From NCBI GenBank assembly GCA_024399955.1, contig JAKSNH010000004.1:1-64000 (forward strand): DNA of 64,000 nucleotides, written 5' to 3'. The position numbers and the translations under genes were made by a program. This stretch comes from Paludibacteraceae bacterium (GTDB lineage: Bacteria; Bacteroidota; Bacteroidia; Bacteroidales; Paludibacteraceae). The notes under the pieces are model-generated. The model saw only the letters and a list, made by a program, of their open reading frames with translations, had not been told where the DNA came from and ran no database searches. Positions within the stretch are counted from its first letter, which is position 1, and every line of letters begins with the position of its first letter. Shown piece after piece: positions 26,870 through 34,875 of this stretch.

Positions 26870-28885
26870 TTATTCGTACCAAATTTCTATTTCACTTTGT
26901 TGATCGCGAACTATCTTAACACGCACGTGTTCGTTCATATAAACGCGCTCGTATTCCAATGTGTCCTCGTCTGCGTAGATAGGCAGGAAGTCGCCATACA
27001 TAAGAGCCATGGATTGACGGCGCAGGTCAATGAGTTGCTCTACTTTCTTGCGGAAAGTCTGCTCGTTGTCGTTTAGTCCGTCAAAGCGCATCAGATGGCG
27101 GTTATCAGGGTCTCCTGCTCCAATCTCGGCATATTCATCACCTTGATAGATACAAGGTACACCGGGGATAGTCAGGTTAAGCACTTCCAATTGGATAGCA
27201 CGAGTATAAGCCAAGTCCGATGCCGGTGCTACATCACGCGTCCAACCTGCTTCTTTGGAATCTTCGTCAAACCGCACCGCTCCGTCTGCTAAACTGGCAA
27301 AACGAGCCTGGTCGTGGTTGCCACTTATATTGCCCATTGTGTGGTGAGCACCATAGGTGGCTAAGGATTGCAGGATAACATCTTGGATAGAGGCTAATGA
27401 ACCGTCTCCTGCAAAAGCATGAATGGCGGTGAAATAGACGTTGAAGTCAAACTGCGCATTCAGCATACCTGATTTGACGTAAGTGTTAATCAACTCCGGC
27501 GAACCGTATGTCTCGCCAATCATCCATATATGTCGATTGGGGAAACGAGTAGTCATCTTATGGGTGAGCATACGCCAATAGCCTTCGGGAATATGCTTGC
27601 AAGCATCGTGGCGGAAACCATCTAAGTCATAATTAGTAAGCCAATACAAAGCACTGTCGGTCATTGCCTCACATACTTCCTTACGCTCTAAATCCAAGGT
27701 GGGGATATGCACATCAAACCACGTAGTGAGACGGGCCTCGTCCCATAACTCAAAGTTACGACGACCATCGGGCAGGATAGAGTCGGTATGCCAATCCGGG
27801 TGCTCTTGATAAGTAGGAGCATCTATATGCATGTGATTAGCTACATAGTCCAAGATGACGTTCATATTATGCTTGTGAGCGGTAGCTAATAATTCCTTCA
27901 ACTCAGCATCTGTTCCAAAACGTTGCTCCAAAACGGTCGTATAAAGCGGCCAATAACCGTGGTAGCCCGAGAACTTAGTATAGGTCATAGCGGGGTCATA
28001 CTTATTGCCATTCTTGAACGGATACTTGCCCCATGCGTCCCAAGGATTCTGCGTAATAGGACTAATCCACAACGTCGTAATACCTAAACTATCAAAGAAG
28101 CCTTCTTTAATCTTATTCGTAATACCTTTGAAATCCCCACCTTGATAATCCACTACGTCCAGCACCTCAGGCGAGTTCATCTTCCAGTCGTTGGCTGTAT
28201 TGCCATTATGGAAGCGGTCTATGAGAATCGAGTAGAGCACTTGCGCTTGGTCATCATGACGGGTCAGTAGAGTAGCATCCTGAATAGGATGACCGTCCTG
28301 CATAGGAATAAGTACATCGTTATAAACCACATTCCCTGATTCTGCATAAAGGCGAATAAAAGCACGACCTTTCTCGTTCTTCAGAGCGCGTATATCTAAC
28401 TGAAAAACAGTATCTCCTGCTTGGAAGGCCAGATTAGCTCCGGCTAACCAATCATTCTGATAATAGGCACTCACGTGTAATGGCTCCGTTACCCATTGAC
28501 CTTGCTCCTGAATGCCCAAACGAATAGTGGTGTCATTCACAGCAATCGTGCGTAAACCAGGCTTGAAACTCTTATGCGGCACAACGCATAAGTCGCAGTA
28601 GAAAGTGCTATCGATATACACCGATAGGTTACCTAATTGATTATCTCCATATAGGTTCACTTCGCCTTGCGCAAGGGCGGTCACTTGATAATGTTCATCC
28701 GTTACAATGCGGATGTGCTCGTCAAAGGTGAACTCCGGTAGGTAATCCGTCAAATAAACATGCATACTATCCCCCGTATAGTGGATAGGCATAATAGGAT
28801 TAACTACGGTTGGTTCGCAGGAAGATTGGCGTCTGCACCCCACTAAAAAAGAGGTTGCGACCAAGAGAAATAAAACGCGTTTCAT
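26870..28885 (-). CDS. secreted GH13 glycoside hydrolase, neopullulanase/SusA-like
   Basis: A 671-residue exported amylase with N-terminus MKRVLFLLVATSFLVGC (lipobox). An N-terminal beta-sandwich (about residues 30-200) precedes the catalytic barrel. Region I is VILDYVANH, region II GFRHDACK, region III IGETYGS, region IV ISGNHDQARF. The N-domain suggests a cyclomaltodextrinase or neopullulanase type that acts on short maltooligosaccharides. ATG 28885 is preferred because the promoter lies 32 bases upstream; the longer frame would run through it. First gene of the two-amylase operon. Confidence 0.92.
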   Translation of the reverse strand: MKRVLFLLVATSFLVGCRRQSSCEPTVVNPIMPIHYTGDSMHVYLTDYLPEFTFDEHIRIVTDEHYQVTALAQGEVNLYGDNQLGNLSVYIDSTFYCDLCVVPHKSFKPGLRTIAVNDTTIRLGIQEQGQWVTEPLHVSAYYQNDWLAGANLAFQAGDTVFQLDIRALKNEKGRAFIRLYAESGNVVYNDVLIPMQDGHPIQDATLLTRHDDQAQVLYSILIDRFHNGNTANDWKMNSPEVLDVVDYQGGDFKGITNKIKEGFFDSLGITTLWISPITQNPWDAWGKYPFKNGNKYDPAMTYTKFSGYHGYWPLYTTVLEQRFGTDAELKELLATAHKHNMNVILDYVANHMHIDAPTYQEHPDWHTDSILPDGRRNFELWDEARLTTWFDVHIPTLDLERKEVCEAMTDSALYWLTNYDLDGFRHDACKHIPEGYWRMLTHKMTTRFPNRHIWMIGETYGSPELINTYVKSGMLNAQFDFNVYFTAIHAFAGDGSLASIQDVILQSLATYGAHHTMGNISGNHDQARFASLADGAVRFDEDSKEAGWTRDVAPASDLAYTRAIQLEVLNLTIPGVPCIYQGDEYAEIGAGDPDNRHLMRFDGLNDNEQTFRKKVEQLIDLRRQSMALMYGDFLPIYADEDTLEYERVYMNEHVRVKIVRDQQSEIEIWYE

Positions 28886-28917
28886 GATTTTACAAGAAAA
28901 AATGTTGATTTTGCACG

Positions 28918-28949
28918 CAAAGTTATAAAAAAATTGGCATATATGCAAA
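28918..28949 (-). promoter_or_regulatory. promoter of the amylase operon
   Basis: Minus strand TTTG (28949-28946), 20 bases starting CATATATGCC, TAACTTTG (28925-28918). It overlaps the divergent promoter of the peptidase operon. Confidence 0.88.
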
Positions 28950-28965
28950 TTTTTTTGTATCTTTG
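28934..28965 (+). promoter_or_regulatory. promoter of the S24/PqqD/HprK-like operon
   Basis: TTGG (28934-28937, imperfect -33), 20 bases starting CATATATGCAAA, TATCTTTG (28958-28965), then CAACG. It shares its GCATATATGC centre with the opposite promoter. Confidence 0.87.
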
Positions 28966-28994
28966 CAACGAATTTTAGAAAAAAACTACTTCTT

Positions 28995-29426
28995 ATGCCC
29001 CATTTAGTAGATAATACGGTGCTTATTCCTGAGATGGTACGATTATTGCACGAGGGTAAAAGTGTCACCTTTACGCCGACGGGAGTCAGTATGCGTCCCT
29101 TTATCGAAGGCGGGCAGGATAGTGTGATTCTAATCAAAGCAGACCAACTTAGGGTGGGGGATATCGTGTTGGCGCAAATAACTCCGAACCATTATGTACT
29201 GCATCGCCTCATAGCCTTGCAAGGCGACCAAGTTACACTCATGGGTGATGGCAATCTATTCGGTCAGGAGCATTGCTCGCGCAGCGACGTACTGGCTAAA
29301 GTGCAGCGCATCATATCCCCTAAGGGCCATCGTAAACCCCTTACGCGCGGACGACTATGGCTAATGCTGCTGCCATTAAGACGATTATTATTAAAAGTGT
29401 ATAGACATACACCTAGATTAGTATAG
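28995..29426 (+). CDS. S24/S26-family signal-peptidase-like protein
   Basis: The 143 residues have a catalytic-Ser box TGVSMRPFI (Ser near residue 34) and the second box YVLHRLIAL. A His in place of the usual Lys recalls SipW and eukaryotic signal peptidases. The next motif, GDGNLFGQEH, matches the third conserved region. The hydrophobic C-terminus (LWLMLLPLRRLLLKV) may associate with the membrane. First gene of a three-gene operon with PqqD-like and HPr-kinase-like proteins. That context suggests a role in peptide maturation rather than general secretion, which lepB at 58517 provides. No substrate gene is visible next to it. Confidence 0.75.
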   Translation: MPHLVDNTVLIPEMVRLLHEGKSVTFTPTGVSMRPFIEGGQDSVILIKADQLRVGDIVLAQITPNHYVLHRLIALQGDQVTLMGDGNLFGQEHCSRSDVLAKVQRIISPKGHRKPLTRGRLWLMLLPLRRLLLKVYRHTPRLV

Positions 29427-29427
29427 T

Positions 29428-29697
29428 ATGAAGATTAAACAAGGATTCAAATTACGTCCCTTAGGAAATGAGTTTATTTTGGTGGGCGAAGGATTGGAGC
29501 AGATTAACTTCAATCGTATGATTACTATGAACGAGACGGCTGCTTATCTATGGCAGCGCGTGATGGATGGACAAGACTTTGATGCTCAACGATTGGCTGA
29601 TTACCTGACTGAGGAGTACGAAGTAACGCCTGAACAGGCACTTAATGATTCACAAGCAACGATTGATTCATGGTTGAAAGCAGAAATTATAAAGTAG
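29428..29697 (+). CDS. PqqD-like peptide chaperone
   Basis: The 89 residues begin MKIKQGFKLRPLGNEFILVG; the middle has NRMITMNETAAYLWQRV and the C-terminal half LADYLTEEYEVTPEQALND, typical of PqqD-fold RiPP recognition elements. In known systems these bind the leader of a precursor peptide. It lies one base after the peptidase gene and overlaps the kinase-like gene by 28 bases, so the three are translationally linked. Confidence 0.82.
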   Translation: MKIKQGFKLRPLGNEFILVGEGLEQINFNRMITMNETAAYLWQRVMDGQDFDAQRLADYLTEEYEVTPEQALNDSQATIDSWLKAEIIK

Positions 29698-30545
29698 CCG
29701 GGTTTGGTTTTGCTATCGAAGGTGATTCGCAGGCGTTGGCGTTGCTTACTAACTACGAACCCTTCCGCGTGGAGCAACCTGCCGAGCCGATGCTCTTCCG
29801 CTTAGTTATTGGTGAAGTGGAACAAGAACCCACGATGGAACATGTCTTTACCGACTCGTCGGACGACGATATGCCGCGTATCGAAGTGTATCATGTTGGC
29901 AAGGACTGGCAGATTCAAATCTCCATGTATAAAACCTCTCCTGTCTGTGCTACCATGCGTGTTAGCGAGGACTTCTCTCAAGTGCGATTGCAGGCTGACC
30001 CTAACGCAATCAAGTTCGCCATTGATAATGCCGCTATGCTCATCTATGCATTTAGTACGGCCGACAAAGGCGTCTTGGAGATGCATGCTTCTGTCACCGT
30101 GAAGGATGGCAAGGGATTCCTCTTCTTAGGCAAGTCCGGCACCGGTAAGTCCACCCACTCGCGTCTCTGGTTAGAGACCTTCCCGGAGGCTTGGCTACTC
30201 AATGACGATAATCCTGTTTTGCGCCTATTGCCCAATAACGAGGTGCATGTTTATGGTTCGCCTTGGAGCGGCAAAACGCCCTGTTATATCAACCGAGAAG
30301 TGCCGGTAGGAGGTATCGTCAAACTCACGCAAGCCCCATCAAATGCCATTCATGCTTTGTCCTTACCCGAAGCGTATGCGTATATGTTAGCATCATCCAG
30401 TGGACTCAAGATAGTGCCTGCTATGATGGACGCTCTCTATAACACTATTGCATCGGTCATTCAGATCATCCCGGTGCAGGGACTGGAGTGTTTGCCGGAT
30501 ACAGATGCCGCTAAACTGTGCGAAAGCACGATTAATACGAAATAA
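29670..30545 (+). CDS. HPr kinase/phosphorylase-like P-loop protein
   Basis: The 291 residues have a Walker A motif GKSGTGKSTHSRLW near residue 154, followed by NDDNPVLRL and YGSPWSGKTPC, the arrangement of HprK-type kinases, and an unrelated N-terminal domain of about 130 residues. HprK-like kinases accompany PqqD-like proteins in lasso-peptide and other RiPP clusters of several phyla. True HPr control is unlikely as no PTS gene is visible. The target is unknown. Confidence 0.75.
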   Translation: MVESRNYKVAGFGFAIEGDSQALALLTNYEPFRVEQPAEPMLFRLVIGEVEQEPTMEHVFTDSSDDDMPRIEVYHVGKDWQIQISMYKTSPVCATMRVSEDFSQVRLQADPNAIKFAIDNAAMLIYAFSTADKGVLEMHASVTVKDGKGFLFLGKSGTGKSTHSRLWLETFPEAWLLNDDNPVLRLLPNNEVHVYGSPWSGKTPCYINREVPVGGIVKLTQAPSNAIHALSLPEAYAYMLASSSGLKIVPAMMDALYNTIASVIQIIPVQGLECLPDTDAAKLCESTINTK

Positions 30546-30570
30546 GGCTGTCAATCGACAGCCTTATTTT
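30541..30570. terminator. bidirectional terminator
   Basis: AATAAGGCTGTC (30541-30552) and GACAGCCTTATT (30557-30568) around AATC, 12 perfect pairs. It overlaps the stop codons of both convergent genes. Confidence 0.93.
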
Positions 30571-31744
30571 ATATCGTGATACATTCAAAAGTATTCACTT
30601 TTTGTTTATCGTATTTGCCACTTACTTTGATGTAGTTCTCGGTGAATCCATACATCGTACCATGGTCGTTCTTGCTCTCCCATAACACCAATCCTGTTTG
30701 ACTCTTATGCTCCTGGTAGAAAGCCGCTAATTTATCTGCACTAATAGCGTGCAGCACTTTGCTGCGTCGTTCGCGCTCTTGTTGCGGAACAACATATAAA
30801 TCCATCTCCAACATACGTGTATTGGCTCGTTCTGAGTACGTAAATACGTGCAGTTGACTAACCGGCAACTGGCGGATAAAAGCGACATAGTCGTTAAACC
30901 GCTCTTCGGTTTCGCCACGCACTCCTACCATACAATCTACACCAATAAAAGCATGCGGCATCACGCGCTTGATATGCTCAATGCGCTCTTGAAAGAGTTC
31001 GCGCGTATAGTGACGATGCATAATCTGTAACACTTCGTTATTGCCACTCTGCAAAGGGATATGGAAATGCGGAGCAAAGTGCTTGCTTTGTGCCACAAAG
31101 TCAATAATCTCGTCCGTCAGTAGATTAGGCTCGCAACTGGATATACGGATGCGATAGGTCTGCTCTACATCGGGTATAGTGTCTAAGGCATGAAGCAAGT
31201 CGATGAACGTCTCATTGGTGCTGCGACCAAAATCACCTATATTAACGCCGGTTAGGATAATCTCCTTGGCTCCGTCATGCAACGCCTGTTGAGCCTCGCG
31301 CACGATATCGCGTGTATATGGATTACGCGAGCGCCCGCGTGCGAAGGGGATGGTGCAGTAGGTGCAGAAATAATTGCATCCGTCTTGCACTTTCAAAAAG
31401 CATCGCGTGCGGTCTTCACGAGAATAAGCACCTTGGAAGATATCGTGTCGTTTTAGCACTACATGATCAACTTCCACCATATCGGCTATCTCCTGCGGCT
31501 TAAGTTGGGCGTAACATCCTGTCACAATCACTCGTGCCTGCGGATTCTCACGCTTAACACGATGAATAGCCTGCCGATCCTTATGGTCCGCCGTGTCCGT
31601 CACCGTACACGTGTTGACGATAACGACATCGGCCTGCTCATCGCGTTTGCAACGCGTGTGACCCCGTGCGATGAGGGTGTTCATCAGCGCACTGGACTCC
31701 GCAAAATTAAGTTTGCAACCTAATGTGACGATTTTTATTTTCAT
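30569..31744 (-). CDS. mtaB: tRNA t6A37 methylthiotransferase
   Basis: Radical-SAM enzyme that converts t6A37 to ms2t6A in tRNA. It has 391 residues. The N-terminal domain carries cluster ligands C10 ([12 protein letters not shown]), C46 (VNTCTVTD) and a third in VTGCYAQ. The radical-SAM triad is in CNYFCTYCTIPFARG, and a C-terminal TRAM-like region follows. The -7 box of its promoter ends only eight bases before ATG, so the mRNA is nearly leaderless. A partial, diverged copy of its N-terminus occurs at 33420-33564. Confidence 0.96.
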   Translation of the reverse strand: MKIKIVTLGCKLNFAESSALMNTLIARGHTRCKRDEQADVVIVNTCTVTDTADHKDRQAIHRVKRENPQARVIVTGCYAQLKPQEIADMVEVDHVVLKRHDIFQGAYSREDRTRCFLKVQDGCNYFCTYCTIPFARGRSRNPYTRDIVREAQQALHDGAKEIILTGVNIGDFGRSTNETFIDLLHALDTIPDVEQTYRIRISSCEPNLLTDEIIDFVAQSKHFAPHFHIPLQSGNNEVLQIMHRHYTRELFQERIEHIKRVMPHAFIGVDCMVGVRGETEERFNDYVAFIRQLPVSQLHVFTYSERANTRMLEMDLYVVPQQERERRSKVLHAISADKLAAFYQEHKSQTGLVLWESKNDHGTMYGFTENYIKVSGKYDKQKVNTFECITI

Positions 31745-31752
31745 TTACGCTG

Positions 31753-31784
31753 CAAAATTACACTTTTTTTTGCATATATGCAAA
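31753..31784 (-). promoter_or_regulatory. mtaB promoter
   Basis: Minus strand TTTG (31784-31781), 20 bases, TAATTTTG (31760-31753). Its TTTG is one end of the palindrome TTTGCATATATGCAAA. Confidence 0.92.
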
Positions 31785-31800
31785 TAAAGATGTATCTTTG
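31769..31800 (+). promoter_or_regulatory. promoter of the FadL-type porin gene
   Basis: TTTG (31769-31772), 20 bases, TATCTTTG (31793-31800). The 16-base palindrome at 31769-31784 supplies the -33 element of both this and the mtaB promoter. Confidence 0.92.
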
Positions 31801-31867
31801 CACTGCAATAGCAGTAAATGGGTGCTATGTTGGAGAAAAATATTGTTGTTTTTTAAAAAAAAGAGGT

Positions 31868-33238
31868 ATGAAAAGAAGTTTTTTATTCTTCTCGACGGTC
31901 CTGTGTGGGACCACACTAATGGCGAGCGGCTTGAGTAACAACTCGAACCAGTCCGCCGCGTATTTACGTAACCCTGTCCGTGAGACGGCTATCTCCGAGG
32001 ACGGTGTGTTCTACAACCCTGCCGGAACGGCGTTCCTATCCAACGGAATCCATGTGAACGTCAACTGGCAGATGGCGTATCAGAATCGTGATGTAACATA
32101 CGATTGCCCGGTGTTTGCGTTGGGTGAGGGCAATACGGGGACATCCAAAACGTTCCGGGGCAAGATGATGGCACCTGTTATTCCATCTGTTTTTTTGACT
32201 TATAACTGGGATCGTTGGAATATCCAAGCAGGATTTAATATCGTCGGTGGCGGCGGTAAGTGCAAGTACAAAGAAGGAGTGGGCATGTTTGAGTTGGCAG
32301 TAGGTAGTGAAATGTTCAAAAAATTCCCCGATATTCAACAGATGTTTCCGGGTGCGAATTGTAAATATGGCATGAAGATGTCCCTCACGGGTGCCAGTTA
32401 TATCTATGGTCTTACATTGGGAACCAGTTACGAGATTATTAAGGACCATCTGAGCGTTAGTTTAGGTGTCCGCGGTGTGTATATGAATAATATCTACACG
32501 GGCGATGTAACAGCGTTGTCCATATATACAGGTACAGGTCCTCAATTCCCAATCATTACAAAAAATACACCCGGGTTGCCTGAAGAATACACAAGTGCTT
32601 TAGAGGATATTCATTTGGACTGCGAGCAGAAAGGTTTTGGCGTTACGCCGATGATTGGTATTGATTACCGCATCAACGAGCATTGGAATTTATCGGCTAA
32701 GGTGGAGGTGCAGACCTATATCAATCTGAAGAATAAGTCCAGCAATAGCCCGATGGTGGATAAGATGGTTTCTGCTTACGCCGACGGCAAGAAAGTGCGT
32801 AACGACCTGCCTACCATCTTCAATATCAGTGCTGAGTATAGTCCTATTTCTGCCGTTCGTATCGGAGCTACCTATCACTATTACGACGAGAAGCATGCTA
32901 AGAAATCGGCTGACGATTATGACAGCAACAAGGGCACGCACGAGTGCGCTGTCGGCTTGGATTGGGACGCTTGCAAGTATATTACCCTGTCTGCCGGTTA
33001 TACGGGCAGTTTCTTTGGTCAGTCAGATAAGGAAATATCCGAATTAGGTTATTCGCTCACCAGCCATAACCTGCACGTCGGTCTCCGTATCAACTGCAAC
33101 GAGCATTGGAACCTGGACCTCGGTTATCTGCACACGTTCTACACCACACGTGATGTGACGAAGGCGGATTTAGGTTCAACCTTGCATTTCGAGCGCACCA
33201 ACGATTTGGTTGGTATAGGTGTTACCTGCGCTTATTAA
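31868..33238 (+). CDS. FadL/OmpP1-family outer-membrane protein
   Basis: Outer-membrane barrel for hydrophobic solutes. The 456 residues have signal peptide MKRSFLFFSTVLCGTTLMA followed by the mature N-terminus SGLSNNSNQSAAYLRNP and AISEDGVFYNPAGTAFLSNG, characteristic of FadL/TodX in Bacteroidales. Typical later strands include IGIDYRINEHWNLSAKVEV and ISAEYSPISAVRIGATYHY. ATG 31868 is chosen since the upstream frame lies inside the promoter. The leader is about 67 bases. Confidence 0.88.
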   Translation: MKRSFLFFSTVLCGTTLMASGLSNNSNQSAAYLRNPVRETAISEDGVFYNPAGTAFLSNGIHVNVNWQMAYQNRDVTYDCPVFALGEGNTGTSKTFRGKMMAPVIPSVFLTYNWDRWNIQAGFNIVGGGGKCKYKEGVGMFELAVGSEMFKKFPDIQQMFPGANCKYGMKMSLTGASYIYGLTLGTSYEIIKDHLSVSLGVRGVYMNNIYTGDVTALSIYTGTGPQFPIITKNTPGLPEEYTSALEDIHLDCEQKGFGVTPMIGIDYRINEHWNLSAKVEVQTYINLKNKSSNSPMVDKMVSAYADGKKVRNDLPTIFNISAEYSPISAVRIGATYHYYDEKHAKKSADDYDSNKGTHECAVGLDWDACKYITLSAGYTGSFFGQSDKEISELGYSLTSHNLHVGLRINCNEHWNLDLGYLHTFYTTRDVTKADLGSTLHFERTNDLVGIGVTCAY

Positions 33239-33252
33239 GAAGTAAACTAATA

Positions 33253-33297
33253 GACAAAAAAGAAGGAGATGCAAAATGCGTCTCCTTACTTTTTGTC
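33253..33297 (+). terminator. strong terminator after the porin gene
   Basis: GACAAAAA (33253-33260) with TTTTTGTC (33290-33297), then AAGGAGA with TCTCCTT, then T-G, GCA/TGC and an AAA loop. Only a 2x2 mismatch interrupts the stem. It also faces the genes on the opposite strand. Confidence 0.85.
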
Positions 33298-33315
33298 AAT
33301 GTATGTACTTACTAA

Positions 33316-33564
33316 TTATCCTAACATAGTCAGCAGAATACCGGCGGCGACAGCACTACCGATAACACCGGCTACGTTCGGACCCATAGCATGCATCAGC
33401 AGGAAGTTAGACGGATCGGTTACGGTGCAGGTGTTAACAATAACCACATCTGCCGTCTCGCCTGCTTTGCAGCGACTATGACCTCGGTCAATCAAAACTT
33501 TGCCGAGGGCTGAGCTCTCGGCAAAATTAAGTTTACATCCTAATGTGATAATCTTAAACCGCAT
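33316..33564 (-). pseudogene. in-frame chimera of mtaB N-terminus and mmdB C-terminus
   Basis: The 82-codon frame has residues 1-50 as a diverged MtaB N-terminus ([18 protein letters not shown]10 and C46 kept) and residues 50-82 as the last segment of MmdB ([20 protein letters not shown]), joined at a shared Asp. The 40 bases next to the junction (33380-33419) are identical to mmdB 34940-34979, whereas the terminal 64 bases differ at about 15 sites, nearly all silent. It lacks the third cluster Cys and the radical-SAM core, so it cannot be an active MtaB. It starts three bases after the trpB2 stop. It is a recombination scar or an assembly join; see findings. Confidence 0.7.
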
Positions 33565-33567
33565 AGT

Positions 33568-34872
33568 TTACTGCTTTAACTCGCCTGCAAAGTATCGATC
33601 ATATGAGGCCATATCGATTAGTCCATGACCTGATAAACAGAATAGGATAGTGCGTTCCACTCCTTCTTCTTTGGCTCGCAAAGCTTCCTGAATAGCAGCA
33701 TAAATAGCATGGGTTGATTCGGGTGCAGGGATGATACCCTCCACTTGTGAGAACAATATACCTGCCTTAAACGAATCCAATTGGTTCACATCAACGGCTT
33801 CCATGAGATGGTCCTTGAGCAATTGACTCACCACTGCTCCTGCACCATGGTAACGTAAGCCTCCGGCATGAATGGCGGCCGGCTCAAAATCGTGCCCTAA
33901 GGTGTACATCGGTATAAGCGGCGTAAATCCTTCCGTATCTCCAAAGTCATACTCAAAGCGTCCTTTTGTCAGTTTAGGGCAGGCTTCCGGCTCGGCTGCA
34001 ACAAAGCGTGTCTTGTTGCCGTTGCATAAGTTGTCCCTCATAAAAGGGAAGGCTATACCGGAGAAATTACTTCCTCCGCCAAAGCATCCAATCACTACAT
34101 CGGGATAGTCTCCGGCTATTTCCATTTGTTTGCGAGCTTCTTCGCCAATGATGGTCTGATGCAGACATACATGGTTCATCGTGGACCCTATTCCATAGCG
34201 CGTGTCAGGCTGGTTAAGTGCCAGCTCAACGGCTTCCGAGATGGCCATTCCTAAACTGCCCGGTGTATTGGGAAAACGCTCCCGTAATTCGCGACCAACC
34301 TCAGTGGCTGGTGAAGGCGATGGGATAACATCTGCACCATAAGTGCGCATAACCGATTTGCGGTAAGGCTTTTGTTCGTAACTGGAATTAACCATGAAGA
34401 CAGTCAAATCCAATCCGAAGTGTTTGCACGCAATACTGAGGGCCGAGCCCCATTGTCCGGCACCGGTTTCGGTCGTCATGTGACGAATGCCTTGCTGCTT
34501 ACAATAGTAAGCTTGTGGAATGGCCGAGTTCAGTTTATGCGAACCTACCGGAGAAATACTCTCGTTCTTGAAGTATATCTTAGCAGGAGTGTCTAAGGCT
34601 TTCTCCAAACCGCTTGCCCTAACCAACGGAGTTGGTCTCCAAATACGATATAGGTCGCGCACTTCGTCCGGAATATCAATGAACCGTTCGGTGGTTAATT
34701 CCTGCCGAGCGGATTGCTCCGAGAAAAGTGAAGTCAAATCCTCTGCCGTAATAGGCTTGCGAGTTTGAGGATCAAGCATAGGTTGAGGCGGCTGAGGCAT
34801 GTCTGCTACAATGTTATACCATTGAGTAGGCATGTCTCTTTCCTCAAGTACTATTTTCTTTGTAACTTTCAT
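33568..34872 (-). CDS. trpB: tryptophan synthase beta-like protein, TrpB2 type
   Basis: PLP enzyme that joins indole and serine. The 434 residues belong to the longer TrpB2 group: N-terminal extension LEERDMPTQWYNIVADMPQP, RPTPLVRASGLE, PLP lysine in SPVGSHKLNSAI, glycine loop GCFGGGSNFSGI and GHGLIDM at the end. TrpB2 proteins often act without TrpA or salvage indole. No other trp gene is in the window. It is inserted behind mmdB with three-base gaps on both sides, an unexpected position in a decarboxylase operon. Confidence 0.9.
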   Translation of the reverse strand: MKVTKKIVLEERDMPTQWYNIVADMPQPPQPMLDPQTRKPITAEDLTSLFSEQSARQELTTERFIDIPDEVRDLYRIWRPTPLVRASGLEKALDTPAKIYFKNESISPVGSHKLNSAIPQAYYCKQQGIRHMTTETGAGQWGSALSIACKHFGLDLTVFMVNSSYEQKPYRKSVMRTYGADVIPSPSPATEVGRELRERFPNTPGSLGMAISEAVELALNQPDTRYGIGSTMNHVCLHQTIIGEEARKQMEIAGDYPDVVIGCFGGGSNFSGIAFPFMRDNLCNGNKTRFVAAEPEACPKLTKGRFEYDFGDTEGFTPLIPMYTLGHDFEPAAIHAGGLRYHGAGAVVSQLLKDHLMEAVDVNQLDSFKAGILFSQVEGIIPAPESTHAIYAAIQEALRAKEEGVERTILFCLSGHGLIDMASYDRYFAGELKQ

Positions 34873-34875
34873 GTG

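Noticed and set aside
29670..30545. Genuine HPr kinase of carbon catabolite control
   Set aside because: No PTS or HPr gene is visible, the N-terminal domain differs and the PqqD-like partner points to peptide chemistry.
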